From Betaproteobacteria bacterium HGW-Betaproteobacteria-20 (lineage in GTDB: Bacteria; Pseudomonadota; Gammaproteobacteria; Burkholderiales; Methylophilaceae), in contig PHCL01000008.1 in NCBI GenBank assembly GCA_002842195.1, positions 1-13,322 of the forward strand: a stretch of DNA of 13,322 bases, written 5' to 3'. Below, piece by piece: positions 7,534 through 13,322 of this stretch. The notes under the pieces were generated by a model that worked only from the letters and a program-made list of their open reading frames with translations, did not search any database and was not told the DNA's origin. Position 1 is the first letter of the stretch. Each line of letters begins with the position of its first letter. Position numbers and translations under genes: made by a program.

Positions 7534-8988
7534 ATGTTACCTACCCTTGTTTTGGTTGGCCGGCCTAACGTCGGCAAATCCACCTTATTTAACCGACTAA
7601 CCAAAAGTCGAGATGCACTTGTGGCAGACTTGCCCGGGCTTACGCGTGACCGTCATTATGGTCGTGGAATAGGTGCTAGCCAACCATATTTAGTGGTAGA
7701 TACTGGCGGTTTCGAACCGAATACTGACAGTGGCATCCTTAAGGCGATGGCGACACAGACCTTACTGGCGATTGACGAAGCCGATGTGATTATTTTTATT
7801 GTCGATGGGCGTCAAGGTGCAACTCCGCAAGACATGGAAATCGCCAATCGTTTACGCAGATGTAAATGTCCAATATTACTGGCGGTTAATAAAACAGAAG
7901 GTATGAATAAAGCGGTTGTCAGTGCGGAATTTCACGAATTGGGTTTGGGCGACCCTCTGTCTATTTCTTCTGCACATGGCGAAGGCGTTAAAGATATTAT
8001 CGACTTGGCGCTTGAAACTTTTCAAGTGGTTGAAGAGGAACCTGAGCTGGATCAAACGGGCGACAGAGTACCTAAAGTCGCCATCGTCGGTCGTCCAAAC
8101 GTAGGTAAATCCACTTTAGTCAATGCACTGTTAGGCGAAGAGCGTGTCATTGCGTTTGATGAACCTGGTACAACGCGTGATTCTATTTCGATTGATTTAG
8201 AAAAAAATGGTAAACATTACACGTTGATAGACACCGCCGGTGTGCGTAAGCGCGGTCGCGTGCTGGAGGCGATTGAAAAATTCTCCGTCATTAAAACTAT
8301 ACAATCGATTGAAGAAGCCAACGTGGTGATTTTGGTGGTGGATGCGCAAGAAGGTATTACCGAGCAAGATGCGCACGTTGCGGCATATATATTGGAAGCC
8401 GGACGCGCATTAGTCGTTGCCATCAATAAATGGGATGGTTTAAAAGAAGAAGAGCGCGATTGGGTAAAACGTGAAATTGATCGAAAGTTGATGTTTTTGG
8501 ATTTTGCTGAATTTCACTATATTTCTGCACTACGCAAAAAAGGTCTGCCTGAACTATTTAAGTCAGTGGATACTGCATTTAAAGCCGCGTTTGCTAAACT
8601 CTCTACACCACAATTAACGCGTGTGTTGATTGATGCTATACAGCAACACCAACCACCAATCAGCAAAGGCATACGCCCTAAGCTGCGCTATGCTCACCAA
8701 GGCGGTAGCAACCCGCCAATTGTGGTTATTCACGGCAACCATGTGGACGGTGTAAAAGATGCCTACACCAGATTTTTAGAAAAAACCTTTCGCAGAACCT
8801 TTCAACTATCTGGCACACCATTGCGCGTGCAGTACAAGCAAGGCAGCAACCCATTTGCAGAAGATGAAGACAAGCGTAAACCAGGTGAAGGTATTGTGAG
8901 TATGCGTCGTCGTAAAACTGCGCATCGTGCTGAGTTAAAAGCAAAAAAAGAGGTTGAAGATAAAGATAGAGGCGCTAAAAAGCGCTAA
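7534..8988 (+). CDS. der: Ribosome biogenesis GTPase Der (EngA), double Era-like GTPase
   Basis: Der is the essential tandem-domain GTPase needed for 50S ribosomal subunit maturation. The 484-residue product has a first G domain with P-loop GRPNVGKS (9-16), G3 DTGGF and G4 NKTE. The second G domain has P-loop GRPNVGKS (186-193), GTTRDSI, G3 DTAGV and G4 NKWD. A C-terminal KH-like domain (about 355-440) contains the typical [18 protein letters not shown] core. A highly basic Lys/Arg-rich tail closes the protein. All GTPase motifs are intact and the length is normal for proteobacteria (E. coli 490). The ATG start has only an AGAAGA-like ribosome site. A short GCGCT-aaaa-AGCGC hairpin overlaps the stop codon (8972-8985). 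Confidence 0.97.
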   Translation: MLPTLVLVGRPNVGKSTLFNRLTKSRDALVADLPGLTRDRHYGRGIGASQPYLVVDTGGFEPNTDSGILKAMATQTLLAIDEADVIIFIVDGRQGATPQDMEIANRLRRCKCPILLAVNKTEGMNKAVVSAEFHELGLGDPLSISSAHGEGVKDIIDLALETFQVVEEEPELDQTGDRVPKVAIVGRPNVGKSTLVNALLGEERVIAFDEPGTTRDSISIDLEKNGKHYTLIDTAGVRKRGRVLEAIEKFSVIKTIQSIEEANVVILVVDAQEGITEQDAHVAAYILEAGRALVVAINKWDGLKEEERDWVKREIDRKLMFLDFAEFHYISALRKKGLPELFKSVDTAFKAAFAKLSTPQLTRVLIDAIQQHQPPISKGIRPKLRYAHQGGSNPPIVVIHGNHVDGVKDAYTRFLEKTFRRTFQLSGTPLRVQYKQGSNPFAEDEDKRKPGEGIVSMRRRKTAHRAELKAKKEVEDKDRGAKKR

Positions 8989-9145
8989 TAAACCTAATCG
9001 GTTAATTGTTTATTTTCACAATAAATTTCTTTGTATCCAGTTTGCTTAAAGCATATTTCCCTTGGGTAAAGAGTTAACCATTTATATCACTTTGTCATCT
9101 CATTCCGACCAATGTCGAAAAATGTATTTTTAAGAAATAAAAATT

Positions 9146-10990
9146 ATGTTTAATTGGTTTGAAAACCTATTTAATTGCTTTGAAAACTTAGCTAAGCCTT
9201 TCCCGGAAAGCTTAATCGCCACACCACCTAAAAATTTTTGGGCATTCGCATGGGGTTGCACGCAGGGATTGCGCCCATTTTTATTCAGCATGACGCTACT
9301 TACCGCCATGATTGGTGCGTTCGAAGCCTTATTGTTTGCCATGATGGGCAAAGTGGTCGATTGGTTGTCAGCTATTCCCCCCACTGATTTATGGGCTCGC
9401 GAAGGCACACACCTGACTTTGCTGGCCATTGTCCTTATTGTAAGTACCCTATTTATCGGCTTGCAGACCTTGTTGAAGCATCAAACACTAGCGGCCAACT
9501 TTCCCATGCGTATGCGTTGGAACTTTCATCGACTCATGCTTAACCAAAGCATGAGTTTTTATCAGGATGAATTTGCAGGCCGGGTCGCCGCTAAAGTCAT
9601 GCAAACTGCACTGGCAGTACGCGACGTATGGTTTATCGTGGCAGATATTATGGTGTTCGTGATTGTTTATTTTGCCACTATGGTAGCCGTTGTCGGCAGT
9701 TTTAACTTATTGATTATCTGGCCATTCTTAATATGGCTGGCACTATATACAAGTGCCTTATTTTACTTTGTGCCAAAATTAAGCAAAGTTTCCCAACAAC
9801 AGGCCGATGCGCGTTCGCTCATGACTGGCCGCATTACTGATGCCTACACCAATATCAGCACGGTAAAGTTGTTCTCCCACGCAGGGCGCGAGGCAGGCTA
9901 TGCACGGACCGCTATGCACGAATTTTTAGGTACAGTACACAGCCAGATGCGCCTGGTTAGTATGGTGGAAACCATCAACCATGTGCTGAATATGAGCTTG
10001 CTGATTGGTGCTGGTGGTTTAGCTTTGTGGCTATGGAGTAAGGGTCAAGTGGGCGTGGGCGGTGTGGCAGCCATTACAGCGATGTCATTACGTTTAAACG
10101 GCATTTCGCATTGGGTGATGTGGGAGATGACTACTTTATATGAACAGGTTGGCACAGTACAGGATGGCATTAACACACTCACCATGCATAATAAAATAAC
10201 TGATGCTAATGACGCACAGCCATTACTGGTAAAGCAGGGTGAAATTAAATTTGCAGCGGTCGATTTTAATTATGGCAATCAAAAAGAGTTGCTAAAAACA
10301 CTGAATTTAAATATAAAAGCTGGTGAAAAAGTGGGGCTGGTGGGTCGTTCTGGCGCGGGTAAATCCACCATTGTGAATTTGTTGTTACGGTTTTTTGAGG
10401 TTGAATCCGGTAGCATTTTAATTGATGATCAAAATATCAATTCTGTTACGCAAAACAGCCTGCGTGCAAGCATAGGTATGGTTACGCAAGATACATCTTT
10501 GTTACATCGCAGTGTGCGCGATAATATTTTATACGGCCGTCCAGACGCAACCGAAGCGGAAATGGTAGCCGCCGCCAAGCGCGCCGAAGCGCACGAATTT
10601 ATACTTAATCTGAGTGACGCGAAAGGCCGCACGGGTTACGACGCACATGTGGGCGAGCGCGGCGTAAAGCTCTCAGGCGGGCAGCGCCAACGCATCGCCA
10701 TTGCACGCGTTATGCTCAAAGACGCACCTATTTTGTTGTTGGATGAAGCAACCAGTGCGCTGGATAGCGAGGTAGAGGCGGTGATTCAAAGCAGTCTTTA
10801 CCAGTTAATGGAAGGCAAAACCGTCATTGCGATTGCGCATCGTTTATCAACCATTGCTGCTATGGATAGGCTGATTGTGCTGGATGATTGCAGAATTGTT
10901 GAAGAAGGCAGTCATAAAAAACTGCTCGCTAACAAAGGTTTGTATGCTAGCTTGTGGGCACATCAGAGTGGTGGTTTTCTTGGTGAATAA
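9146..10990 (+). CDS. ABC exporter, fused transmembrane and ATPase domains (MsbA/multidrug type)
   Basis: This 614-residue half-transporter should homodimerise in the inner membrane. The membrane domain spans roughly residues 40-330, with hydrophobic helices near 45-68, 89-109, 162-185, 188-208 and 280-298 and one less certain near 305-325. The ATPase domain (about 365-614) has Walker A GRSGAGKS (400-407), signature LSGGQRQR (509-516), Walker B LLLDEATSALD with Asp533-Glu534, and H-loop His565 in AHRLST. All catalytic residues are intact. It fits the broad proteobacterial exporter family that includes MsbA. The substrate cannot be read from sequence, and it lacks the neighbours (such as lpxK) that would argue for lipid A. 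The ATG start has no clear Shine-Dalgarno. The N terminus carries a duplicated heptad. The 3' end overlaps the convergent PNPOx gene by 44 bp. Confidence 0.93.
   Translation: MFNWFENLFNCFENLAKPFPESLIATPPKNFWAFAWGCTQGLRPFLFSMTLLTAMIGAFEALLFAMMGKVVDWLSAIPPTDLWAREGTHLTLLAIVLIVSTLFIGLQTLLKHQTLAANFPMRMRWNFHRLMLNQSMSFYQDEFAGRVAAKVMQTALAVRDVWFIVADIMVFVIVYFATMVAVVGSFNLLIIWPFLIWLALYTSALFYFVPKLSKVSQQQADARSLMTGRITDAYTNISTVKLFSHAGREAGYARTAMHEFLGTVHSQMRLVSMVETINHVLNMSLLIGAGGLALWLWSKGQVGVGGVAAITAMSLRLNGISHWVMWEMTTLYEQVGTVQDGINTLTMHNKITDANDAQPLLVKQGEIKFAAVDFNYGNQKELLKTLNLNIKAGEKVGLVGRSGAGKSTIVNLLLRFFEVESGSILIDDQNINSVTQNSLRASIGMVTQDTSLLHRSVRDNILYGRPDATEAEMVAAAKRAEAHEFILNLSDAKGRTGYDAHVGERGVKLSGGQRQRIAIARVMLKDAPILLLDEATSALDSEVEAVIQSSLYQLMEGKTVIAIAHRLSTIAAMDRLIVLDDCRIVEEGSHKKLLANKGLYASLWAHQSGGFLGE
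9149..9190 (+). repeat. In-frame 21-bp tandem duplication at the start of the ABC exporter gene
   Basis: Two adjacent 21-bp units (9149-9169 and 9170-9190) match at 19 of 21 positions. They encode FNWFENL then FNCFENL directly after the initiator Met. The differences are tgg/tgc (Trp/Cys) and the silent cta/tta. The duplication adds one amphipathic, aromatic-rich heptad to the cytoplasmic N-terminal segment before the first membrane helix. Confidence 0.9.
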
Positions 10991-11582
10991 GCAACTGTTC
11001 ACGCAATTGCTTATTCTCTTCTAGCAAGGGCTGTAACACATTGTCTACTTCGGTTTCAGAATATCGTGGTGTAATGTGCTGTGGGCAATTCCATTCAATC
11101 GCTTCTATTTGAATCACAATGCCGCGCTCAACCCGTGCGCGATAACCGGCTACATTTAAGCGCGCGATCAATTCTGGCTCATCCACTTCATGAATAATGC
11201 GCGTTGTTCCCCACAGTTTTAATCGACGACGGTTAGGATAGTCCATCAGAATAAGTGAAATACGCGCATTGGCATTTAAGTTGCCTACGCTGATGTACTG
11301 CCTGTTGCCTTTAAAATCTGCAAACCCTATTGTGCGTGAATCTAGCGCCCGTATAAAACCTACCGGGCCACCACGATGCTGCACATAAGGCCAGGCATTT
11401 TCTGAAATGGTCGCCATGTAAAAACTATCACGCGCATTTATAAATTCAGCTTCAAATTCGCCTAGCTGATTGCGTGGGTCATCCGAAACTTCGAATCGGA
11501 GATTGCTTTCGCGGCTACCGTAGCGAGTTTGTGCAGCCTTTACACTTTCGGTAAAGCTAATGGTGGCAAATGCATTGGGCAT
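10947..11582 (-). CDS. Putative flavin-nucleotide-binding protein, pyridoxamine 5'-phosphate oxidase (PNPOx) fold
   Basis: The 211-residue product looks like the COG3576-type family of FMN-binding split-barrel proteins related to pyridoxamine phosphate oxidase. Recognisable parts are a beta-barrel core (about 40-165) with DSFYMATISENAWPYVQHRGG, GFADFKGNRQYISVGNL, ISLILMDYPNRRRLKLWG and a late VERGIVIQIEAIEWNCPQH. A short C-terminal coiled-coil-like helix (about 181-200, LLEENKQLREQLL) follows. The reaction is unknown for this family. It is a generic flavoprotein reductase or oxidase, not the B6-synthesis enzyme PdxH. The ATG start at 11582 has an AGGAG 7 nt upstream. The gene is downstream of the DsrE-like gene on the same strand, with a 58-bp gap, and is probably in the same leftward transcript. 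Its last 13 codons and stop overlap the end of the ABC exporter gene. Confidence 0.82.
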   Translation of the reverse strand: MPNAFATISFTESVKAAQTRYGSRESNLRFEVSDDPRNQLGEFEAEFINARDSFYMATISENAWPYVQHRGGPVGFIRALDSRTIGFADFKGNRQYISVGNLNANARISLILMDYPNRRRLKLWGTTRIIHEVDEPELIARLNVAGYRARVERGIVIQIEAIEWNCPQHITPRYSETEVDNVLQPLLEENKQLREQLLIHQENHHSDVPTS

Positions 11583-11640
11583 GGTGTTTCTCCTAAAATA
11601 GGCTGACAGCCAATGCCACCAGCCATTTGGATTTCTTCAG

Positions 11641-12018
11641 TTAAAAAGTTAAAATTGTCGTACCAAATTTTAGTAATTTCCCAAAACTCGCCAAACCAGT
11701 AGTTTTAGGAACGGGATTTTCGCTTATTACGTTCATCCCGCAAGCTTTAGCACCTTCTGCCGCACCAAACACATCGGCACAACCACAAGATACGCCAGCA
11801 ATATTGCCTTTTACCAGATTATATAAACCATGTAGCGGGTGATCCGCTTGAGTGATTAGGGTAGGCCAACGTGTGCCTGCACCTTGAAAAGTAACGGATA
11901 CCTCACCTCCAGAGTTTTTAATATCATATGCGGCTGCCAATCCGTTAAATGCGCGGCCGAGCGCCTCATCGCCGCCGGTTTTTGGGTCTGAAAAAATAAA
12001 AATTGCTGTTTTGTTCAT
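11641..12018 (-). CDS. Small DsrE-like (DsrE/DsrF fold) protein
   Basis: This 125-residue protein starts with a short beta strand (KTAIFIFSDP). It has the family-like run HPLHGLYNLVKGNIAGV (60-76), then a Cys-Gly-Cys motif (Cys78, Cys80), ADVFGAAEGAKACGM with Cys93, and a VPKTTGL...TTILTF ending. Some DsrE-superfamily proteins carry persulfides on a conserved Cys (DsrE, TusD) and act in sulfur relay. The function of this small stand-alone subfamily is not known, so sulfur transfer is an inference. The Cys78-Gly-Cys80 pair is the obvious reactive-site candidate. The ATG at 12018 has an AGGAG at 12025-12029 (6 nt spacing). It is the first gene of the leftward arm, directly behind the two operators and divergent from tetR, which points to TetR control. 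Confidence 0.75.
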   Translation of the reverse strand: MNKTAIFIFSDPKTGGDEALGRAFNGLAAAYDIKNSGGEVSVTFQGAGTRWPTLITQADHPLHGLYNLVKGNIAGVSCGCADVFGAAEGAKACGMNVISENPVPKTTGLASFGKLLKFGTTILTF

Positions 12019-12053
12019 GATGTACTCCTAAATAATTATCGAAAGTTGATTAC

Positions 12054-12082
12054 ACTGTACCGAATGTTCGGTATATTGACAA
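12054..12082 (-). promoter_or_regulatory. Leftward promoter for the DsrE-like/PNPOx genes (proximal)
   Basis: On the minus strand a -35 TTGTCA (12082-12077) is followed after 17 bp by a -10 TACAGT (12059-12054, 4 of 6 consensus). Transcription would start near 12047, about 29 nt before the DsrE-like ATG and just upstream of its AGGAG. Operator 1 fills the spacer, so a bound repressor should block RNA polymerase. Confidence 0.5.
12058..12073. promoter_or_regulatory. Operator 1, palindromic TetR-family binding site
   Basis: TACCGAATGTTCGGTA has perfect 7-bp arms around a central TG. It matches operator 2 closely. Its place between divergent promoters next to a tetR-family gene makes it a very likely binding site for that repressor. 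Binding is an inference from position and symmetry. Confidence 0.82.
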
Positions 12083-12104
12083 TGTAACGAACGTTCGGTA
12101 ATAT
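12076..12104 (+). promoter_or_regulatory. Rightward promoter of tetR-DUF1348
   Basis: A consensus -35 TTGACA (12076-12081) is followed after exactly 17 bp by TAATAT (12099-12104, 4 of 6). Transcription would start near 12111, about 24 nt before the tetR ATG. Operator 2 lies in the spacer and operator 1 abuts the -35, so tetR should repress itself. Confidence 0.65.
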
Positions 12105-12109
12105 GTCAA
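12081..12109 (-). promoter_or_regulatory. Second leftward promoter candidate (distal)
   Basis: On the minus strand TTGACA (12109-12104, perfect -35) precedes TACATT (12086-12081, 4 of 6) with a 17-bp spacer containing operator 2. It is the upstream copy of the proximal leftward promoter within the 27-bp tandem duplication. Whether it is used is unknown. Confidence 0.4.
12085..12100. promoter_or_regulatory. Operator 2, palindromic TetR-family binding site
   Basis: TAACGAACGTTCGGTA is symmetric at 7 of 8 base pairs, with core CGAACGTTCG. It lies 27 bp centre-to-centre from operator 1. The shared half-site is TTCGGTA. The single asymmetry (A at the third base) suggests slightly lower affinity than operator 1 on that arm. 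Confidence 0.82.
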
Positions 12110-12134
12110 CATTATTTTTTAAAAAAAGTTAAAA

Positions 12135-12707
12135 ATGGCACAACAAGCAAATGAAAACACCGTGTTAATTGAGGCGCTATTCGATATATTTCGAAATCAT
12201 GGCTACGAAGGCACCACGATTTCACTGTTATCTGAGGGGACAGGGCTTCAGAAATCGAGTCTATATCATCACTTTCCCGCAGGTAAAGAAGACATGCTTA
12301 AGGCGGTTGTGGTTTATGTCAGCATGCAGGTTCATAAACACATCATTACGCCGCTATTAGATACTCAAGAAAAACCAGAGAAGCGATTCAGCAACATGAT
12401 TGCGACAATCAAGGCGTTTTACAGTGACGGCAGAAAAAATTGCCTGTTAAATGTATTAAACCTTGGCGAGGCGAAGGCAGAAATAAAAGAGTTGCAGAAT
12501 TATGACTATAACGCGTGGTTGAATGCGCTCATTCAATTAGGTAAAGAAGTTGGCATGAGTCTGCAAGAGGCAACAGAATGGTCTGAACGCTTCTTAATTG
12601 TTGTTGAGGGCGCGCTCGTTATTCAGCGCTTGACCGGCAATAAGCTGACTTTCGAGAAACAAATGGAATATGAGAAAAACCAGTTTCAACAATTTTTAAA
12701 TCAATAA
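12135..12707 (+). CDS. TetR/AcrR-family transcriptional repressor (LmrA/YxaF-like)
   Basis: The 190-residue protein has a TetR-type N-terminal DNA-binding domain (about 8-55). The HTH runs [21 protein letters not shown] (core [12 protein letters not shown], 36-47) followed by PAGKEDML, a stretch typical of LmrA/YxaF-like regulators. The helical C-terminal half (about 60-190) would bind ligand and dimerise. There is one cysteine, Cys103 in [10 protein letters not shown]. From memory this falls where NemR has its redox-active Cys106 (GCLTVKLS), but the alignment is short. The gene diverges from the DsrE-like/PNPOx pair across two palindromic operators and sits in front of a DUF1348 gene, 11 bp away. 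That supports an autorepressed local regulator of both arms. The ATG start has no strong Shine-Dalgarno (AAAAAAAGTT), which fits low expression. The inducer is unknown. Confidence 0.93.
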   Translation: MAQQANENTVLIEALFDIFRNHGYEGTTISLLSEGTGLQKSSLYHHFPAGKEDMLKAVVVYVSMQVHKHIITPLLDTQEKPEKRFSNMIATIKAFYSDGRKNCLLNVLNLGEAKAEIKELQNYDYNAWLNALIQLGKEVGMSLQEATEWSERFLIVVEGALVIQRLTGNKLTFEKQMEYEKNQFQQFLNQ

Positions 12708-12718
12708 AAAAGGAAAAA

Positions 12719-13201
12719 ATGATGACTACCAATGCAGAAGTTCGTCCACCTGTTCCTCCTTTTACACGCGAAACTGCCATTGAAAAAATACGCATGGCCG
12801 AAGATGGCTGGAACAGCCGTGACCCACAACGTGTTTCACTGGTTTATACACCGGATTCGCAATGGCGTAATCGAGCCGAATTTCCGCATGGCCGCGCAGA
12901 AATTGTTGAGTTTTTAACAGGTAAATGGGCAAAAGAGCTGGATTACAGGCTGATTAAAGAGTTATGGGCGTTTGATGGCAACCGCATTGCCGTGCGTTTT
13001 GCCTATGAGTGGCACAATGAAGCAGGTAATTGGTTTCGGTCGTACGGTAACGAAAACTGGCAGTTTGATGCCAATGGTTTAATGGAGTTGCGTTATGCCA
13101 GCATTAACGATTTGCCGATTAAAGAAGTCGAACGTAAATTCTTTTGGACATTAGGCCACAGGCCGGATGACCACGCAAGCTTGAGCGAATTAGGCTTGTA
13201 A
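12719..13201 (+). CDS. DUF1348 family protein (NTF2/SnoaL-like fold)
   Basis: The 160-residue product matches what is known of DUF1348, a small alpha+beta-barrel family of the NTF2-like superfamily. Visible markers are [20 protein letters not shown] (13-32), [12 protein letters not shown] (44-55), [13 protein letters not shown] (58-70), [20 protein letters not shown] (93-112) and the strongly conserved-looking ASINDLPI (127-134). It has no signal peptide and should be cytoplasmic. No activity is established for the family. NTF2-like folds often hold small hydrophobic ligands or act as isomerases or hydrolases. An AGGA at 12711-12714 serves either of two adjacent ATGs (12719 or 12722). The second gives better spacing (7 nt), so the protein may be 159 residues. 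It is co-transcribed with tetR. Confidence 0.85.
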   Translation: MMTTNAEVRPPVPPFTRETAIEKIRMAEDGWNSRDPQRVSLVYTPDSQWRNRAEFPHGRAEIVEFLTGKWAKELDYRLIKELWAFDGNRIAVRFAYEWHNEAGNWFRSYGNENWQFDANGLMELRYASINDLPIKEVERKFFWTLGHRPDDHASLSELGL

Positions 13202-13322
13202 TTGGGGTTGTTCGTATTAAGGACACCTCTATTAATTCAATTTTCGTTGTCATACGTCGTTACTCACAAAAAATTACTCCTTATATATCAAACATATACC
13301 GCGTCATAATTTTTTATTCGCG
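13202..13322. other. AT-rich right-edge sequence without a recognised gene
   Basis: The 121 bp after the DUF1348 stop hold no convincing ORF, hairpin-plus-T-run terminator or RNA gene. On the minus strand an AGGAG (near 13280) is followed only by a reading frame of about 45 codons that runs antisense into the DUF1348 gene, so I do not call it. Confidence 0.5.

Noticed and set aside
8972..8985. GCGCT-aaaa-AGCGC hairpin over the der stop as a terminator
   Set aside because: Only a 5-bp stem, partly inside the coding sequence, and followed by TAATAAACC rather than a T-run.
9146..10990. MsbA proper (lipid A flippase)
   Set aside because: Domain layout fits, but so do many exporters. The context lacks lpxK or other lipopolysaccharide genes, so the specific name is not supported.
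10947..11582. PdxH, the true pyridoxamine phosphate oxidase
   Set aside because: The product has the related fold but not the PdxH sequence signatures. Its context is a TetR-regulated module rather than vitamin B6 synthesis.
11583..11640. GGCT-gtc-AGCC hairpin followed by TATTTT (minus strand) between the DsrE-like and PNPOx genes as a terminator
   Set aside because: A 4-bp stem is too weak, and the two genes look like one transcript.
13150..13290. Minus-strand reading frame of about 45 codons preceded by AGGAG
   Set aside because: The spacing to an ATG is wrong, much of the frame is antisense to the DUF1348 gene, and the translation resembles no known family.

Overview
The window looks like the chromosome of a moderately AT-rich betaproteobacterium. 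The gene order (pilW/pilF end)-rodZ-ispG-hisS-yfgM-bamB-der is a classic beta/gammaproteobacterial housekeeping run. The protein style and base composition suggest the Methylophilaceae (Methylotenera/Methylophilus-like). That family assignment is an inference from memory and has not been tested by a search.

Region 1 (1-8988, all + strand) is a housekeeping cluster. It holds the tail of a type IV pilus TPR protein, the cell-shape protein RodZ, the isoprenoid enzyme IspG, histidyl-tRNA synthetase, an inserted pair of peptide-type ABC ATPases, the inner-membrane TPR protein YfgM, the outer-membrane assembly lipoprotein BamB, and the ribosome-assembly GTPase Der. Spacing is tight up to the ABC pair: 2 and 3 bp gaps, a 1-bp TAATG overlap and a 4-bp TTGA overlap. 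Several starts are GTG or TTG. The ABC pair resembles a split YejF (DppD-like half plus DppF-like half). No permease or binding-protein gene lies beside it, and it separates hisS from the yfgM-bamB-der block.

Region 2 (9146-10990, +) is a full-length ABC exporter (membrane domain plus ATPase). It occupies the place where hfq often follows der. Its first codons carry an in-frame 21-bp tandem duplication. Its 3' end overlaps the convergent flavin-binding gene by 44 bp.

Region 3 (10947-13201) is a compact divergent module that looks accessory. Leftward genes encode a small DsrE-like protein and a PNPOx-fold flavin-binding protein. Rightward genes encode a TetR-family repressor and a DUF1348 (NTF2-like) protein. 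The 116-bp divergent intergenic region holds two near-identical palindromic operators. Each sits in the 17-bp spacer of sigma70-like promoters, within an approximately 27-bp tandem duplication. The simplest reading is an autoregulated TetR repressor controlling both arms. The single cysteine of the repressor falls where NemR carries its redox-sensing cysteine, so a reactive-electrophile, oxidant or sulfur-stress role is a reasonable but untested hypothesis. This module is the best candidate for something undescribed in the window.

No rRNA, tRNA, CRISPR array, transposase, phage gene or convincing rho-independent terminator was seen. No stretch over 300 bases lacks a gene.
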